A DNA stretch of 64,000 nt from Ruminococcus albus AD2013 (GTDB taxonomy: Bacteria; Bacillota; Clostridia; Oscillospirales; Ruminococcaceae): NCBI RefSeq assembly GCF_000526775.1, contig NZ_JAGS01000001.1:1550001-1614000 (forward strand), in the 5' to 3' direction. Position numbers and translations under genes: made by a program. The notes below the pieces were generated by a model, which saw only the letters and a program-made list of their open reading frames with translations, did no database searches and was not told where the DNA came from. Numbering within the stretch: position 1 is the first letter of the stretch; each line of letters opens with the position of its first letter. Positions 1 through 7,949 of the stretch are shown here, piece by piece.

Positions 1-624
1 ATGTCCGACAAGGGCTCTCTGGGTGAGATGGGCGTTATGGTATGCAACGTTGATAAGGCTCTTGAAAAGGCAGGTCTTGACGATGCAAGCTATCCTATCG
101 AGCTGACTGTTACAGACGCTAAATTCGTAGCTGAAGACGGCACTGAGACTGTATTCAATGATATGCTCAACGTAACAGAGATGCAGCGTGACGCTGAAGG
201 CGATATCAGATTCCACATTCGTCCTGTTGACAAGGTAAACGAGGATACAGGTGATGTTGAAGTCGCTGCTACTCCCGAGACTGCAGGCTGGGAAGAGGAA
301 GGCGCTTTCAACGGCGGTACACTGTACTTCACTATCGACTTCGGTGCACCTAAGGCAGAAGGCGGCGAGAGCACTGCCGAGTCCAAGACTGAGAGCAAGA
401 CTGAGTCCAAGACAGAGAGCACTGCTGACTCAAAGACTGATTCCAAGGCTGACAGCAAGGCTAACAATAATAACAAGAACGGCACAGGCACAGGAGCTAC
501 TTCTTCTGCAGCTTCCGACGCTACTGACAACACAAATTCCAACACCGGTGCAGCTACAGGTGCAGTACTTGGTCTGATGGCAGTTGCAGCAGCAGGCGCT
601 ATCGTTGCTAAGAAGAAGCACTGA
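1..624 (+). CDS. C-terminal part of a cell-surface protein (5' end outside window)
   Basis: The frame is open from the first base, so the true start probably lies upstream. The first ~120 residues look like a small extracellular beta-sandwich domain (GAFNGGTLYFTIDFG near its end), but I cannot name the family. Residues ~121-185 are a low-complexity linker of repeated Glu-Ser-Lys-Thr units, then Asn/Gly/Thr/Ser-rich sequence. The protein ends with a hydrophobic alanine-rich helix (GAVLGLMAVAAAGAIVA) and a KKKH tail, a typical C-terminal membrane or wall anchor; no clear LPXTG is seen, only NTGAATG. It lies 38 bp upstream of a solute-binding lipoprotein on the same strand. Likely surface-exposed; function unknown. 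Confidence 0.6.
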   Translation: MSDKGSLGEMGVMVCNVDKALEKAGLDDASYPIELTVTDAKFVAEDGTETVFNDMLNVTEMQRDAEGDIRFHIRPVDKVNEDTGDVEVAATPETAGWEEEGAFNGGTLYFTIDFGAPKAEGGESTAESKTESKTESKTESTADSKTDSKADSKANNNNKNGTGTGATSSAASDATDNTNSNTGAATGAVLGLMAVAAAGAIVAKKKH

Positions 625-662
625 TAACCGATGACCATAGGGTCAACACGGAGGGATATAAT

Positions 663-2102
663 ATGAGAAAAATTAAGCTTACAGCAGCAGCACTTCTTGC
701 ACTGGCACTTTCAATCGGTATGGCAGCCTGCAGTTCAGGCAGCAGCGACGATTCAGACAAAAAGAGCGGCGACGCATCCTCTATGCCTGAAAAGAAGCTC
801 GAAGAGAGCCAGCAAGACATTGTAACAAGACTTGCCGGTGAAATGGAAGATAAAGAGCTCGCAAACAACGAGATAGTTTGGTTCTCTTTCTACGATATCA
901 ATCCTACAGCTTCGGCTGACAAGGATATCGGCGTTGATCTGGCACTGTTCCAGACAAAATACAACGGTAAGATAATTTACAGACAGACTACTTGGGAAAC
1001 TAAGTTCGATGACCTTGCTAACGCAATTCTGTCAGGTGATTCTCCTGACTTTATAGGTGCAGATGATATGGACGTTTTCCCCAAGGGTGCAATCAAGAGC
1101 ATGATCGAGCCAATGGATGATTATGTTGACTTTGACAGCGAGCTGTGGAGCCCTATGAAATCTGCTAATGACCAGTTCATGTACAAGGGCGGTCACTATG
1201 TCGCAGTTTCACGTGTTGACCCCAGTTATATCTGGATCTATAATAAAAATGTAATGGAGGAAAATGGCTTTGAAGATCCCGCTGAGCTTTATTACAACGG
1301 CGAGTGGAATTGGGACAAGCTTTCAGAGATGTGCATTGAGTTCACCGACGAAGAAGCTGATAAATGGGCTATGGACGGCTGGTACTACGAAAATGCACTG
1401 ACTGAATCCTCTGGTAAGCCTCTGGTAGGCATGGAGGACGGCAAGATCGTAAACAACATCAATACTCCCGAGCTTGCAAAAGCTCAGAATATGATGTACG
1501 AGCTCCAGAAGAATAACGTCGTTTATCCCAAGCATCTGCATGAGTGGAAGGTAAGAGGCGACGTATTCGGTACAGGTATCGCTTCCGGCGAGACACTGTT
1601 CTATCCCATCGGTCTTTGGGCAATAGAGGACGCACCCAGCACTACAGCTCCCTACGGCGATCTGTCCGCAGGTGAAGTAATGTTCGTGCCCGTTCCCTGC
1701 GCTAAGGATTCTGACAATATGTATGTTCCCTCAAGAGTTCACGGCTTCTGCATCGCAAAGGGTGCTAAGAATCCCGAGGGAGTTGCTGCTTGGCTCGACT
1801 GCACAAGATATGCAGAGATCGACGAGGCAGCTCACCAGATCACTCTTGACCAGTATAAAAACGACTATGGCTGGACCGACGAAATGCTTGAAATGCGTGA
1901 CGAGATCTATGCAAGAGCTGCAGAGCATCCTGTATTTGAGTTCGCACAGGGCGTTTCCAGCGATCTTTCAAATCTGACCGATAGTATAATCAAGAATTCT
2001 ATGAACCCTGCTGAGTCATACACATGGACTTCTACTGTTGCCGAGAACGAGAAGGCTCTCGATTATCTCATCAAAGAGGCCCAGGAAAAGACTGAGGAAT
2101 AA
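663..2102 (+). CDS. ABC-type extracellular solute-binding lipoprotein (carbohydrate type)
   Basis: 479 residues. A signal peptide ends in a lipobox (GMAAC, lipidated Cys23), followed by a Ser/Asp-rich tether. The rest has the look of a type-1 sugar-binding protein: a periplasmic-type two-lobe fold with motifs such as LYYNGEWNWDKLSEMCIEF and a C-terminal GVAAWLDCTRY segment that recall sugar/oligosaccharide binders. It would bind a ligand outside the membrane and hand it to an ABC importer, but no permease or ATPase gene follows here, so the partner must be elsewhere. A strong GGAGG sits before the ATG and a terminator follows. The ligand cannot be read from sequence; the neighbouring AraC gene and glycanase suggest a sugar. 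Confidence 0.8.
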   Translation: MRKIKLTAAALLALALSIGMAACSSGSSDDSDKKSGDASSMPEKKLEESQQDIVTRLAGEMEDKELANNEIVWFSFYDINPTASADKDIGVDLALFQTKYNGKIIYRQTTWETKFDDLANAILSGDSPDFIGADDMDVFPKGAIKSMIEPMDDYVDFDSELWSPMKSANDQFMYKGGHYVAVSRVDPSYIWIYNKNVMEENGFEDPAELYYNGEWNWDKLSEMCIEFTDEEADKWAMDGWYYENALTESSGKPLVGMEDGKIVNNINTPELAKAQNMMYELQKNNVVYPKHLHEWKVRGDVFGTGIASGETLFYPIGLWAIEDAPSTTAPYGDLSAGEVMFVPVPCAKDSDNMYVPSRVHGFCIAKGAKNPEGVAAWLDCTRYAEIDEAAHQITLDQYKNDYGWTDEMLEMRDEIYARAAEHPVFEFAQGVSSDLSNLTDSIIKNSMNPAESYTWTSTVAENEKALDYLIKEAQEKTEE

Positions 2103-2147
2103 TATGATCTTGCTTTAATATCCTTCATTTTTATATTCCGGTTTTTC

Positions 2148-2183
2148 AAAACGGCGGGCTTTTTAAGTCCGCCGTTTTGGTTT
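2148..2183 (+). terminator. Rho-independent terminator after the lipoprotein gene
   Basis: AAAACGGCGG (2148-2157) pairs with CCGCCGTTTT (2169-2178) and is followed by GGTTTTT. Confidence 0.8.
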
Positions 2184-2223
2184 TTCGGAAATTTGTATAT
2201 TTTTTGAATGAGTTTTGTGATTT

Positions 2224-2290
2224 TGTCATATTTCACAGAATATCGGACTCGAATTTTGTCAACATATGCGAAATTCTGTGAAATCTGACA
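2224..2290. promoter_or_regulatory. 18-bp inverted repeat upstream of the AraC gene (operator candidate)
   Basis: The left arm (2224-2241, core ATTTCACAGAAT) and right arm (2273-2290, core ATTCTGTGAAAT) match as reverse complements at 17 of 18 positions and are 31 bp apart. The arms lie ~40-110 bp upstream of the consensus promoter at 2332-2360. The distance between arm centres (49 bp) is close to five helical turns, which would suit a dimeric or looping regulator. The AraC product itself is the natural candidate, but that is inference. Confidence 0.55.
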
Positions 2291-2331
2291 AATATGTTAG
2301 CTGATCAGCTTAACTATGTGCTGACGTATTT

Positions 2332-2360
2332 TTGACAAGGAGACAAAAATGTGGTATGAT
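2332..2360 (+). promoter_or_regulatory. Consensus sigma-A promoter for the AraC gene
   Basis: TTGACA (2332-2337), 17-bp spacer, TATGAT (2355-2360). It overlaps the first in-frame ATG (2349), which therefore cannot be the translation start; transcription should begin near 2367. Confidence 0.8.
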
Positions 2361-2396
2361 ACTATTAAACAGACATCTGTGAAAGGGGCGCTCTTC

Positions 2397-3140
2397 GTGG
2401 GCATCAACAAGGAACTTTCCCAACGTGAATTTATTCAGCGCGAAACGGGCGAAACACACTCGCCTTATGAGAAGGAGCTGGAGTTCTACTCTGCTGTAGC
2501 AGCAGGCAATATCGAACGTGTGCGCAAGCTGTATACTCCGCTGGCTGTTGAAGGCTACGGCAAACTCAGTGATGATCCCGTTCGCAATGTAAAATATCAT
2601 CTGACTATCACTATTGCACTGATTGCCAGATTCTGCATTGAAAAAGGTCTGCCTACCGAGACCAGTTACACTATAAGCGATATTTTCATCAACAGGCTGG
2701 ATGTTGCCACCGACATTCATCAGCTTGAGGATATCCATCGTGAGGTATTCATAGAATATGCAAAGCGTATGCAAAAGGTAAATTCAGGCAACGCATATTC
2801 AAAGCACGTTCTGATGTGTCTGGATATTATCTACGACAACATTTACAACGGTGTACGTGTTCAGGAGATCGCTGACAGGCTTGGGCTGACTCCCCAGTAC
2901 CTCTCTAAGCTTTTCAAGCAGGAGGTAGGCATGACCATATCTGAATACATCATGTCCAGGAGAATACAGGCAGCTGAAAATATGCTGAAATTCTCAGAGT
3001 ACACTCCGCTGGATATCGGAAATTACCTGAATTTCAGCTCTCACAGCCATTTTATCGCCTGCTTCAGAAAGCATACCGGTCTGACACCTAAGCAGTACCG
3101 CGAGAATTATTTCAGAATAAGCTGGCAGCACAGAGAATAA
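2397..3140 (+). CDS. AraC-family transcriptional regulator
   Basis: 247 residues from a GTG at 2397. I chose this start because the upstream ATG at 2349 lies inside the promoter, whereas GAAAGGGG (2381-2388) sits 8 bases before the GTG. The N-terminal ~140 residues form an unclassified sensing domain. The C-terminal ~100 residues carry the two helix-turn-helix motifs of AraC/XylS proteins (VQEIADRLGLTPQYLSKLFK, then the FSSHSHFIACFRKHTGLTPKQYR signature). Such proteins usually activate sugar-utilisation genes. The solute-binding lipoprotein before it and the GH16 glucanase after it are plausible targets; the inverted repeat at 2224-2290 may be its binding site. Confidence 0.88.
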   Translation: MGINKELSQREFIQRETGETHSPYEKELEFYSAVAAGNIERVRKLYTPLAVEGYGKLSDDPVRNVKYHLTITIALIARFCIEKGLPTETSYTISDIFINRLDVATDIHQLEDIHREVFIEYAKRMQKVNSGNAYSKHVLMCLDIIYDNIYNGVRVQEIADRLGLTPQYLSKLFKQEVGMTISEYIMSRRIQAAENMLKFSEYTPLDIGNYLNFSSHSHFIACFRKHTGLTPKQYRENYFRISWQHRE

Positions 3141-3144
3141 CAGC

Positions 3145-3178
3145 AAAGACGTTTCCGCGTATGCAGAAACGTCTTTTT
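3145..3178 (+). terminator. Rho-independent terminator of the AraC gene
   Basis: AAAGACGTTTC (3145-3155) pairs with GAAACGTCTTT (3166-3176), followed by a short T run. Confidence 0.8.
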
Positions 3179-3197
3179 CAATCCACTATTTATGACA

Positions 3198-3227
3198 GCA
3201 AAAGAAAAGACCCTATGAAAGGGTCTT
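3198..3227 (-). terminator. Rho-independent terminator of the GH16 gene
   Basis: AAGACCC (3221-3227 read on the minus strand) pairs with GGGTCTT (3207-3213); on the minus strand it runs into TTTCTTTTGC. Confidence 0.7.
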
Positions 3228-3320
3228 AGTCTTTGTCAGACGTGTGTGAACGCCGGACGGATATATGGATATGGTTGGGTATCATTGCTCCCCTTTCGGA
3301 AAGCAACGGAAGAAAGCTTA

Positions 3321-4133
3321 TTATTCAGCCGCTGTAAAGCGTGCGAACTGATATTCAGCGGTGATAGGAGTGGTGCCGTCATATTTGCCGAGCCAGCTGT
3401 CAACACCCTTGCCGTTCCAAGCGTTCATCATGATCTTGCCGGGAGTTACAGGCAAATTCTCGGTGGCAGTGTATACTGCTTCGCCATCAACATACCAAGT
3501 TATGGCATCTTCTTTCCACTCAAAACCATAGGTGTGGAATTCTTCGGAAGCATCATAGCCAAGGTCGTAGAGATATTCGTGATTGCCTTTACCGTTGGTG
3601 TAGTAATTGAACTGCACCTTTGTAGTATCCTTGCCAAGAAACTCGATATCTATCTCGTCCCATGGATTATTGTCGGAAGGACCTGTATAAGTAAAGAAGG
3701 AGGAAACTACGCCGACATTCTTCATAGGTTTCATGCTGACTTCGTAAAGTCCGTAACCATAGAAATCGTTGGAGCGGTACTCTGCAGCATTGTATTCATC
3801 TTCAATAGCACTGCTGATAGTCAGCTTCATCAGACCATCCTCAAAGGTTACATTATCCTTTTTCCATGTGCAGTCGAAAGGCGAGCCGTTAGACCAGCCA
3901 TCTGAGCAAATAAAGCTTGCGGATTCACCTTTTGAAAAATCAGCCAGTACAGTATAAGGACTGTCGTCCTCGGTTACTGCTTCTTCAACAGATTCAGTTT
4001 GCTCAGCAGATTCTATCTCAACGGCGGAAGATTTTGTTTCAGCCTTGCTGCTGTCGGATGTTTTGGTATCTCCACAGGAAGCAAACGACATAACAGTTAT
4101 AAAAGCAAGCATTGATGTAACTATTTTTTTCAT
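3321..4133 (-). CDS. GH16 endo-beta-1,3-1,4-glucanase (lichenase) lipoprotein
   Basis: 270 residues. The start is the ATG at 4133, preceded by GGAGGATATCGC; an ATG 30 bases upstream has no ribosome site. A signal peptide ends in FASC (lipid Cys20), then a Ser/Glu-rich tether to about residue 58. The catalytic domain carries the GH16 motif WDEIDIEFLG: Glu160 is the expected nucleophile, Asp162 its helper and Glu164 the acid/base. FEWKEDAITWYVDGEAVYTA is also typical of bacterial lichenases. It should hydrolyse mixed-linkage beta-glucans at the cell surface and supply oligosaccharides for uptake. No CBM or dockerin is attached, so it is anchored to the cell rather than secreted. Confidence 0.92.
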   Translation of the reverse strand: MKKIVTSMLAFITVMSFASCGDTKTSDSSKAETKSSAVEIESAEQTESVEEAVTEDDSPYTVLADFSKGESASFICSDGWSNGSPFDCTWKKDNVTFEDGLMKLTISSAIEDEYNAAEYRSNDFYGYGLYEVSMKPMKNVGVVSSFFTYTGPSDNNPWDEIDIEFLGKDTTKVQFNYYTNGKGNHEYLYDLGYDASEEFHTYGFEWKEDAITWYVDGEAVYTATENLPVTPGKIMMNAWNGKGVDSWLGKYDGTTPITAEYQFARFTAAE

Positions 4134-4286
4134 GCGATATCCTCCGTTCATTTTTAAAAACAATTCCGTTTTTTACCCTTTGATCAAATATCTGTATTCG
4201 TTTTCATTGACTATATAATACAACTTTTTTTGAGAAAACTATATCACGCAAATAATTTTTATATCAAAATTATAACTCAACCGCGA

Positions 4287-5093
4287 TTATCTATCCGAGA
4301 ATGTTTCACGGAAAGCGGTGATATTTTTGCCGTCCGTTTTACCGTAAACAGCAAAAACTATGTGGGTGAAACATTTTTCATAGCCTTCGTCTATCAGGAC
4401 TTTTCTGAAATATCCTGATACTTTCTGCGGTGAGTTTCCAAAAGCTCCGCAGCCCCATGCACCCAAAACAAGTTCTTTACAGCCGTGGGAAGCTGCTATA
4501 TGCAGCATGATCCTTATACGGGAGATCATGGTAGCTTCTATAAGGCTGTCGGAAGCTAAAAATGCAGCACCACGCCTGTTTGGCGCGGGTATTGTGATGA
4601 CTGAAACCTTGAAAGGATCTGCCTTCAGCTTAAGATCACTGCTGCGAATGACCCATACCTCAGGTGAAAAGAGCATATAATCTGATTCCACCTTGCTGAG
4701 GTGGGTATTATTGTAGCGGTACATCACGCTTGCTGTCTTAGATGTGATGGAACTGTAAAGCGTACTGCATCTGCACAGTGATTCTTCCTGGGCTGATGCA
4801 CCGAGACGGAAACCACCACCTGGATTGTGTGCATTTGCGAAATTCATGACCATTGGTTCTGTCAATCTGCCTGCGGCCGTAAAAGAATCTTCGCAGGTGA
4901 CCTCGATCATACAGGGCGCACCGACATGGTATTCCGAAATATCCTTATTCAGCATAGCTTTGCCCATTTCGGGAGTTATCACTTCTACTGCGGAAGTATC
5001 ATGCTTTGGCAGAGTAACCTTTTTTCCGTCAGCGGTATACTCAAGCTCGGAAGTTATTTTTATCGTTTCTTTTGCTATTGCTATATTGTTCAT
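4287..5093 (-). CDS. TIGR02452-type macrodomain protein, poly(ADP-ribose) glycohydrolase-like
   Basis: 268 residues. The segment NPGGGFRLGASAQEESLCR (residues ~90-108) is the PARG signature: a GGG loop for the diphosphate followed by QEE, with two adjacent glutamates at 103-104 as the catalytic pair. ELVLGAWGCGAFGNSP near the C-terminus is the second macrodomain loop. Family members remove ADP-ribose polymers or related modifications in the cytoplasm. The ribosome site is AAGGTGA before the ATG. It follows the FIST-GGDEF gene, but a strong terminator separates them. No ADP-ribosyltransferase is visible nearby, so the substrate is unknown. Confidence 0.85.
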   Translation of the reverse strand: MNNIAIAKETIKITSELEYTADGKKVTLPKHDTSAVEVITPEMGKAMLNKDISEYHVGAPCMIEVTCEDSFTAAGRLTEPMVMNFANAHNPGGGFRLGASAQEESLCRCSTLYSSITSKTASVMYRYNNTHLSKVESDYMLFSPEVWVIRSSDLKLKADPFKVSVITIPAPNRRGAAFLASDSLIEATMISRIRIMLHIAASHGCKELVLGAWGCGAFGNSPQKVSGYFRKVLIDEGYEKCFTHIVFAVYGKTDGKNITAFRETFSDR

Positions 5094-5107
5094 CTAGTCA
5101 CCTTCAA

Positions 5108-5133
5108 AAAAAGCCCGAAAAAACTTCGGGCTT
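5108..5133 (-). terminator. Rho-independent terminator of the FIST-GGDEF gene
   Basis: A 9-bp stem AAGCCCGAA/TTCGGGCTT (5111-5119, 5125-5133) with a T-rich tail on the minus strand. Confidence 0.85.
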
Positions 5134-5137
5134 CAGA

Positions 5138-6865
5138 TCATACCACAACGACCCTGTTCTTGCCGTTATGTTTAGCATCATAAAGTGCTGAATCAACACG
5201 AATAAGGAGTTTATCAAGAGTATCGTCGGCTTTGGCTTCGGTAACGCCGACACTTATAGTGCGATGACCTGCCAGAGGGAAATTGATCTCCCTGAAAGCA
5301 CTGCACATCTCCCCTGCTGCAACAATTGCACTGTTGATGTCATTAGGCAACAATACCATGAACTCCTCACCGCCCCATCTTCCTGCGGAAGCATAATTTC
5401 CGCGGCTGGAAATACCGTCTTTCAGCATTTTCGCCAGACCAATGATGACATTATCACCCTCGTTGTGACCATAGGTATCGTTGACAGACTTGAAGTTGTC
5501 GATATCTATCATTATCAGCGAAAGCTTTTCACCGCTGAGAAGGCGTTCGTTTATCCTGCGCTGAATTTCGGCACGATTATAAAGCTTGGTAAGACCGTCG
5601 AGGATAGCAGATTCTTCAAGTTCGCGGAATGCAGCATTTATATAGTTCGCCAGACGGTTTATAAGCGCCATTTTACCTGTAAATTCGCTTTCATCTATCT
5701 CCAGTGTCTTTTTTGGGATATCATCAGCCAGACCCTCACGCATACCTACAAGTACCATAGTTACGTTATGCTGATTTAAGTACTTACCGGTACGCAGAAA
5801 TTCACCGGAGGTGTAAAATCCGGAAGTCGGCGCAATGCCGCAGAATGGCTTGGACTCCTTGGATATCTCGTTATTGCCCCAGAAGCTTCGTCTTGCGGCG
5901 CAGGAAAATATCTGCACTATCTCCGGTCGGAAATCACGTATTCTTGTACCCTCTTCACGAACGCTTTCCAGTATCGTGCCGGGGTCGCCGTATGCAAGCT
6001 GTGCATACTCGTCGGACTCGATATCAGATGTCATTATAAGTGAACCGTCATCAAGGCTGGCAGTTGGTGCACGCAGTATACTAATGCCGTGGCATTTATA
6101 GAAAAACGGAAATTCCAGTGAGTGGTTGAAAAAGTGGGCATCGTTTTTGATGTTGAGATACTTATAGTAAACATCATAGGCAGGAGCTCCGTCCAGTTCA
6201 TAGAGCCTGCTGCCCTCTGAACGGGTGACATGAAGCATCTTGCCGAGAGGTTTCCAGCCTGTTACATATGTCGAATCGATAGCGAGGTCTTCGCCGCCAA
6301 GCAGCCAGAAAACTACTCCGCCTGAAGATATGCCGCCGTTTTTTGAGAAAACACAGGCTTCCTCATTATTGATATCCGATGCGAAAGCTCCGCCGCCGAA
6401 TATCTGTATATCAGCTCTTGAATTGCTTAGATTTTCACAGAAGCCTGTCATGGACATTCCTCTGATAGTTGTCACCAGCTCAACTGCCTTGACCCAGGGA
6501 TTCTCGTCAATTAGATGAAGAATATCGCCTGTTACGCTGTCCGCCGTTTGGTCGGAAAGCTCGTATTGTCTGAACAGCATTTTAGTCGAGGGATATTCAA
6601 ACACAGTGCATATGATAGTTATATCATTTTCCGAAAACTCTCCGCCGATGATATTGCCGTTGGTTGAACAGCCGAAGTATTCAGCCTGTGGCATGGCAGA
6701 CTCTATGATAGAGCAGACATGGCTTATCTTTTCTCTGTCGACCTGTTCGGAATATATCTGAAAAACTATATGCGAGTAAACGCTCGAATCGCACCACAGA
6801 CGTATTTTAGTAAGCTCGGTCTTCAGCGAAAAGTCGTTATAATAATCAAACTGAAATTGTCTCAA
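5138..6865 (-). CDS. FIST sensor domain-diguanylate cyclase (GGDEF)
   Basis: 575 residues from a TTG at 6865, which is preceded by GGAGG at 8 bases. The longer frame starting at 6946 is excluded because its first codons form the -35 to -10 region of a promoter. The N-terminal ~390 residues resemble FIST_N plus FIST_C, a cytoplasmic small-ligand (probably amino acid) sensor with motifs such as FGCSTNGNIIGG and AFASDINNEEACVF. A short linker leads to a GGDEF domain with an active GGEEF signature (residues ~498-502). The RxxD inhibitory site is absent (R-G-N-Y in that place), so product feedback is unlikely. It should make cyclic di-GMP. Transcribed alone. Confidence 0.88.
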   Translation of the reverse strand: MRQFQFDYYNDFSLKTELTKIRLWCDSSVYSHIVFQIYSEQVDREKISHVCSIIESAMPQAEYFGCSTNGNIIGGEFSENDITIICTVFEYPSTKMLFRQYELSDQTADSVTGDILHLIDENPWVKAVELVTTIRGMSMTGFCENLSNSRADIQIFGGGAFASDINNEEACVFSKNGGISSGGVVFWLLGGEDLAIDSTYVTGWKPLGKMLHVTRSEGSRLYELDGAPAYDVYYKYLNIKNDAHFFNHSLEFPFFYKCHGISILRAPTASLDDGSLIMTSDIESDEYAQLAYGDPGTILESVREEGTRIRDFRPEIVQIFSCAARRSFWGNNEISKESKPFCGIAPTSGFYTSGEFLRTGKYLNQHNVTMVLVGMREGLADDIPKKTLEIDESEFTGKMALINRLANYINAAFRELEESAILDGLTKLYNRAEIQRRINERLLSGEKLSLIMIDIDNFKSVNDTYGHNEGDNVIIGLAKMLKDGISSRGNYASAGRWGGEEFMVLLPNDINSAIVAAGEMCSAFREINFPLAGHRTISVGVTEAKADDTLDKLLIRVDSALYDAKHNGKNRVVVV

Positions 6866-6917
6866 GGGCTCTGCCTCCATTCGGTAAAACGTAAAACTTA
6901 GTTGATCCCTATGAATT

Positions 6918-6946
6918 ATTATACCACATTTTTTCCAAAACTTCAA
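6918..6946 (-). promoter_or_regulatory. Sigma-A promoter of the FIST-GGDEF gene
   Basis: On the minus strand TTGAAG (6946-6941), 17-bp spacer, TATAAT (6923-6918). Confidence 0.75.
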
Positions 6947-7039
6947 GAGAGTTTTAAAAATTATATTATTTTATTTGTACATAATTATCCTTTCGAAATA
7001 TATAAAACAATTCATTAAAAAATAAAATTGATTCACGAA

Positions 7040-7068
7040 TTGACATTTTCATTAATGCTTGGTATAAT
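7040..7068 (+). promoter_or_regulatory. Perfect consensus sigma-A promoter
   Basis: TTGACA (7040-7045), 17-bp spacer, TATAAT (7063-7068). It leaves a leader of about 120 nt before the GTG at 7197. Confidence 0.85.
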
Positions 7069-7196
7069 AAAAATAAACGAAGCAATGATACCAAAATTAA
7101 AAAACTTTATCAGCTAAATTGAAGATAATAAAGGACCTAAATATATTTGAGATGTAGGTATTTAAAGCGGGTACAGCGCAAAAAGGAGGCGTTCTC

Positions 7197-7859
7197 GTGA
7201 AGAAGAACTGGTTGATCTCTCCGCCTGACAGGGGAGAAAAAGTCCCGAAAAGGGGCAGAGGCAGACAGACTATGGAAAATCTGGCGCATAATACTGCTGT
7301 ATTCGCGGGCAGCAAATGCAGACTTCTGCACGGACAGAGTACAAAACCACTCTGCGATATGCGCTACGGCACATACCCCCTCAGCTGGAACGGCTGTGAA
7401 CTCATTGCCTGCTACAACTGCGCTGTTCTTCTCGGACGAAAGATAACATTTCCGCAGGTTGTGTTCGAGTTTGAGTTAAACAAAATGCACTATATTTTCC
7501 CGAACGGCTACTGGGGTACCGCACCAAAGAAGCTGTGGTACTTTTTCAAAAAGCACGATATGCCCTATCGTTCATTCCGCAACGGTGAGCAATTCGCAAA
7601 ATACGCAAAAACAGAAAAAGCATCCTGTGGTATAATCTCTTTCTGGAACAACGAACGTTCAACAGCAAAATTCCACGGGCTTGATTTTTTCAGCGGCGGA
7701 CTGCATACCGTAGCATATATATACCGCGCAGGGAGATTTTACATCTACAATCTCTACGGCAAAGATACATCGGTGCGGTCTTTTACAAACATCAGCGATG
7801 TTTACAGCGACAATCGGTTCATCATAGGGTATATCTTTGACGGGAATATCAATGATTGA
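7197..7859 (+). CDS. Hypothetical protein, possible papain-like (C39-type) cysteine peptidase fold
   Basis: 220 residues, GTG start with GGAGG 8 bases upstream. No signal peptide. The segment LSWNGCELIACYNCAVLLG (around residue 64-82) looks like the N-G-C-x-x-x-A entry of C39/papain-like peptidases, and GGLHTVAYIYRAGRFYIYNLYG (~residue 176-197) would supply the His and the later polar residue. This fold assignment is inference from motif order only; no confident family is recognised. The first ~50 residues are basic and variable. It is a single-gene unit with its own perfect promoter. A role in processing, or as an orphan effector, cannot be decided from sequence. Confidence 0.55.
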   Translation: MKKNWLISPPDRGEKVPKRGRGRQTMENLAHNTAVFAGSKCRLLHGQSTKPLCDMRYGTYPLSWNGCELIACYNCAVLLGRKITFPQVVFEFELNKMHYIFPNGYWGTAPKKLWYFFKKHDMPYRSFRNGEQFAKYAKTEKASCGIISFWNNERSTAKFHGLDFFSGGLHTVAYIYRAGRFYIYNLYGKDTSVRSFTNISDVYSDNRFIIGYIFDGNIND

Positions 7860-7890
7860 TATTTCTCTGAATTACCACGTATGATTCAGG

Positions 7891-7919
7891 TTGACAATCC
7901 GCCCGCGATGTGATACAAT
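7891..7919 (+). promoter_or_regulatory. Sigma-A promoter of the flavodiiron gene
   Basis: TTGACA (7891-7896), 17-bp spacer, TACAAT (7914-7919). Confidence 0.8.
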
Positions 7920-7949
7920 AAATGTATACAAGATCAGGAGGTAATCACA

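Noticed and set aside
90..638. Long open frame antisense to the surface-protein gene
   Set aside because: It is a shadow of the biased codons of the repetitive linker; no ribosome site and improbable composition.
3246..3905. 219-codon plus-strand frame
   Set aside because: Antisense to the GH16 gene, whose catalytic motif is unmistakable; no ribosome site.
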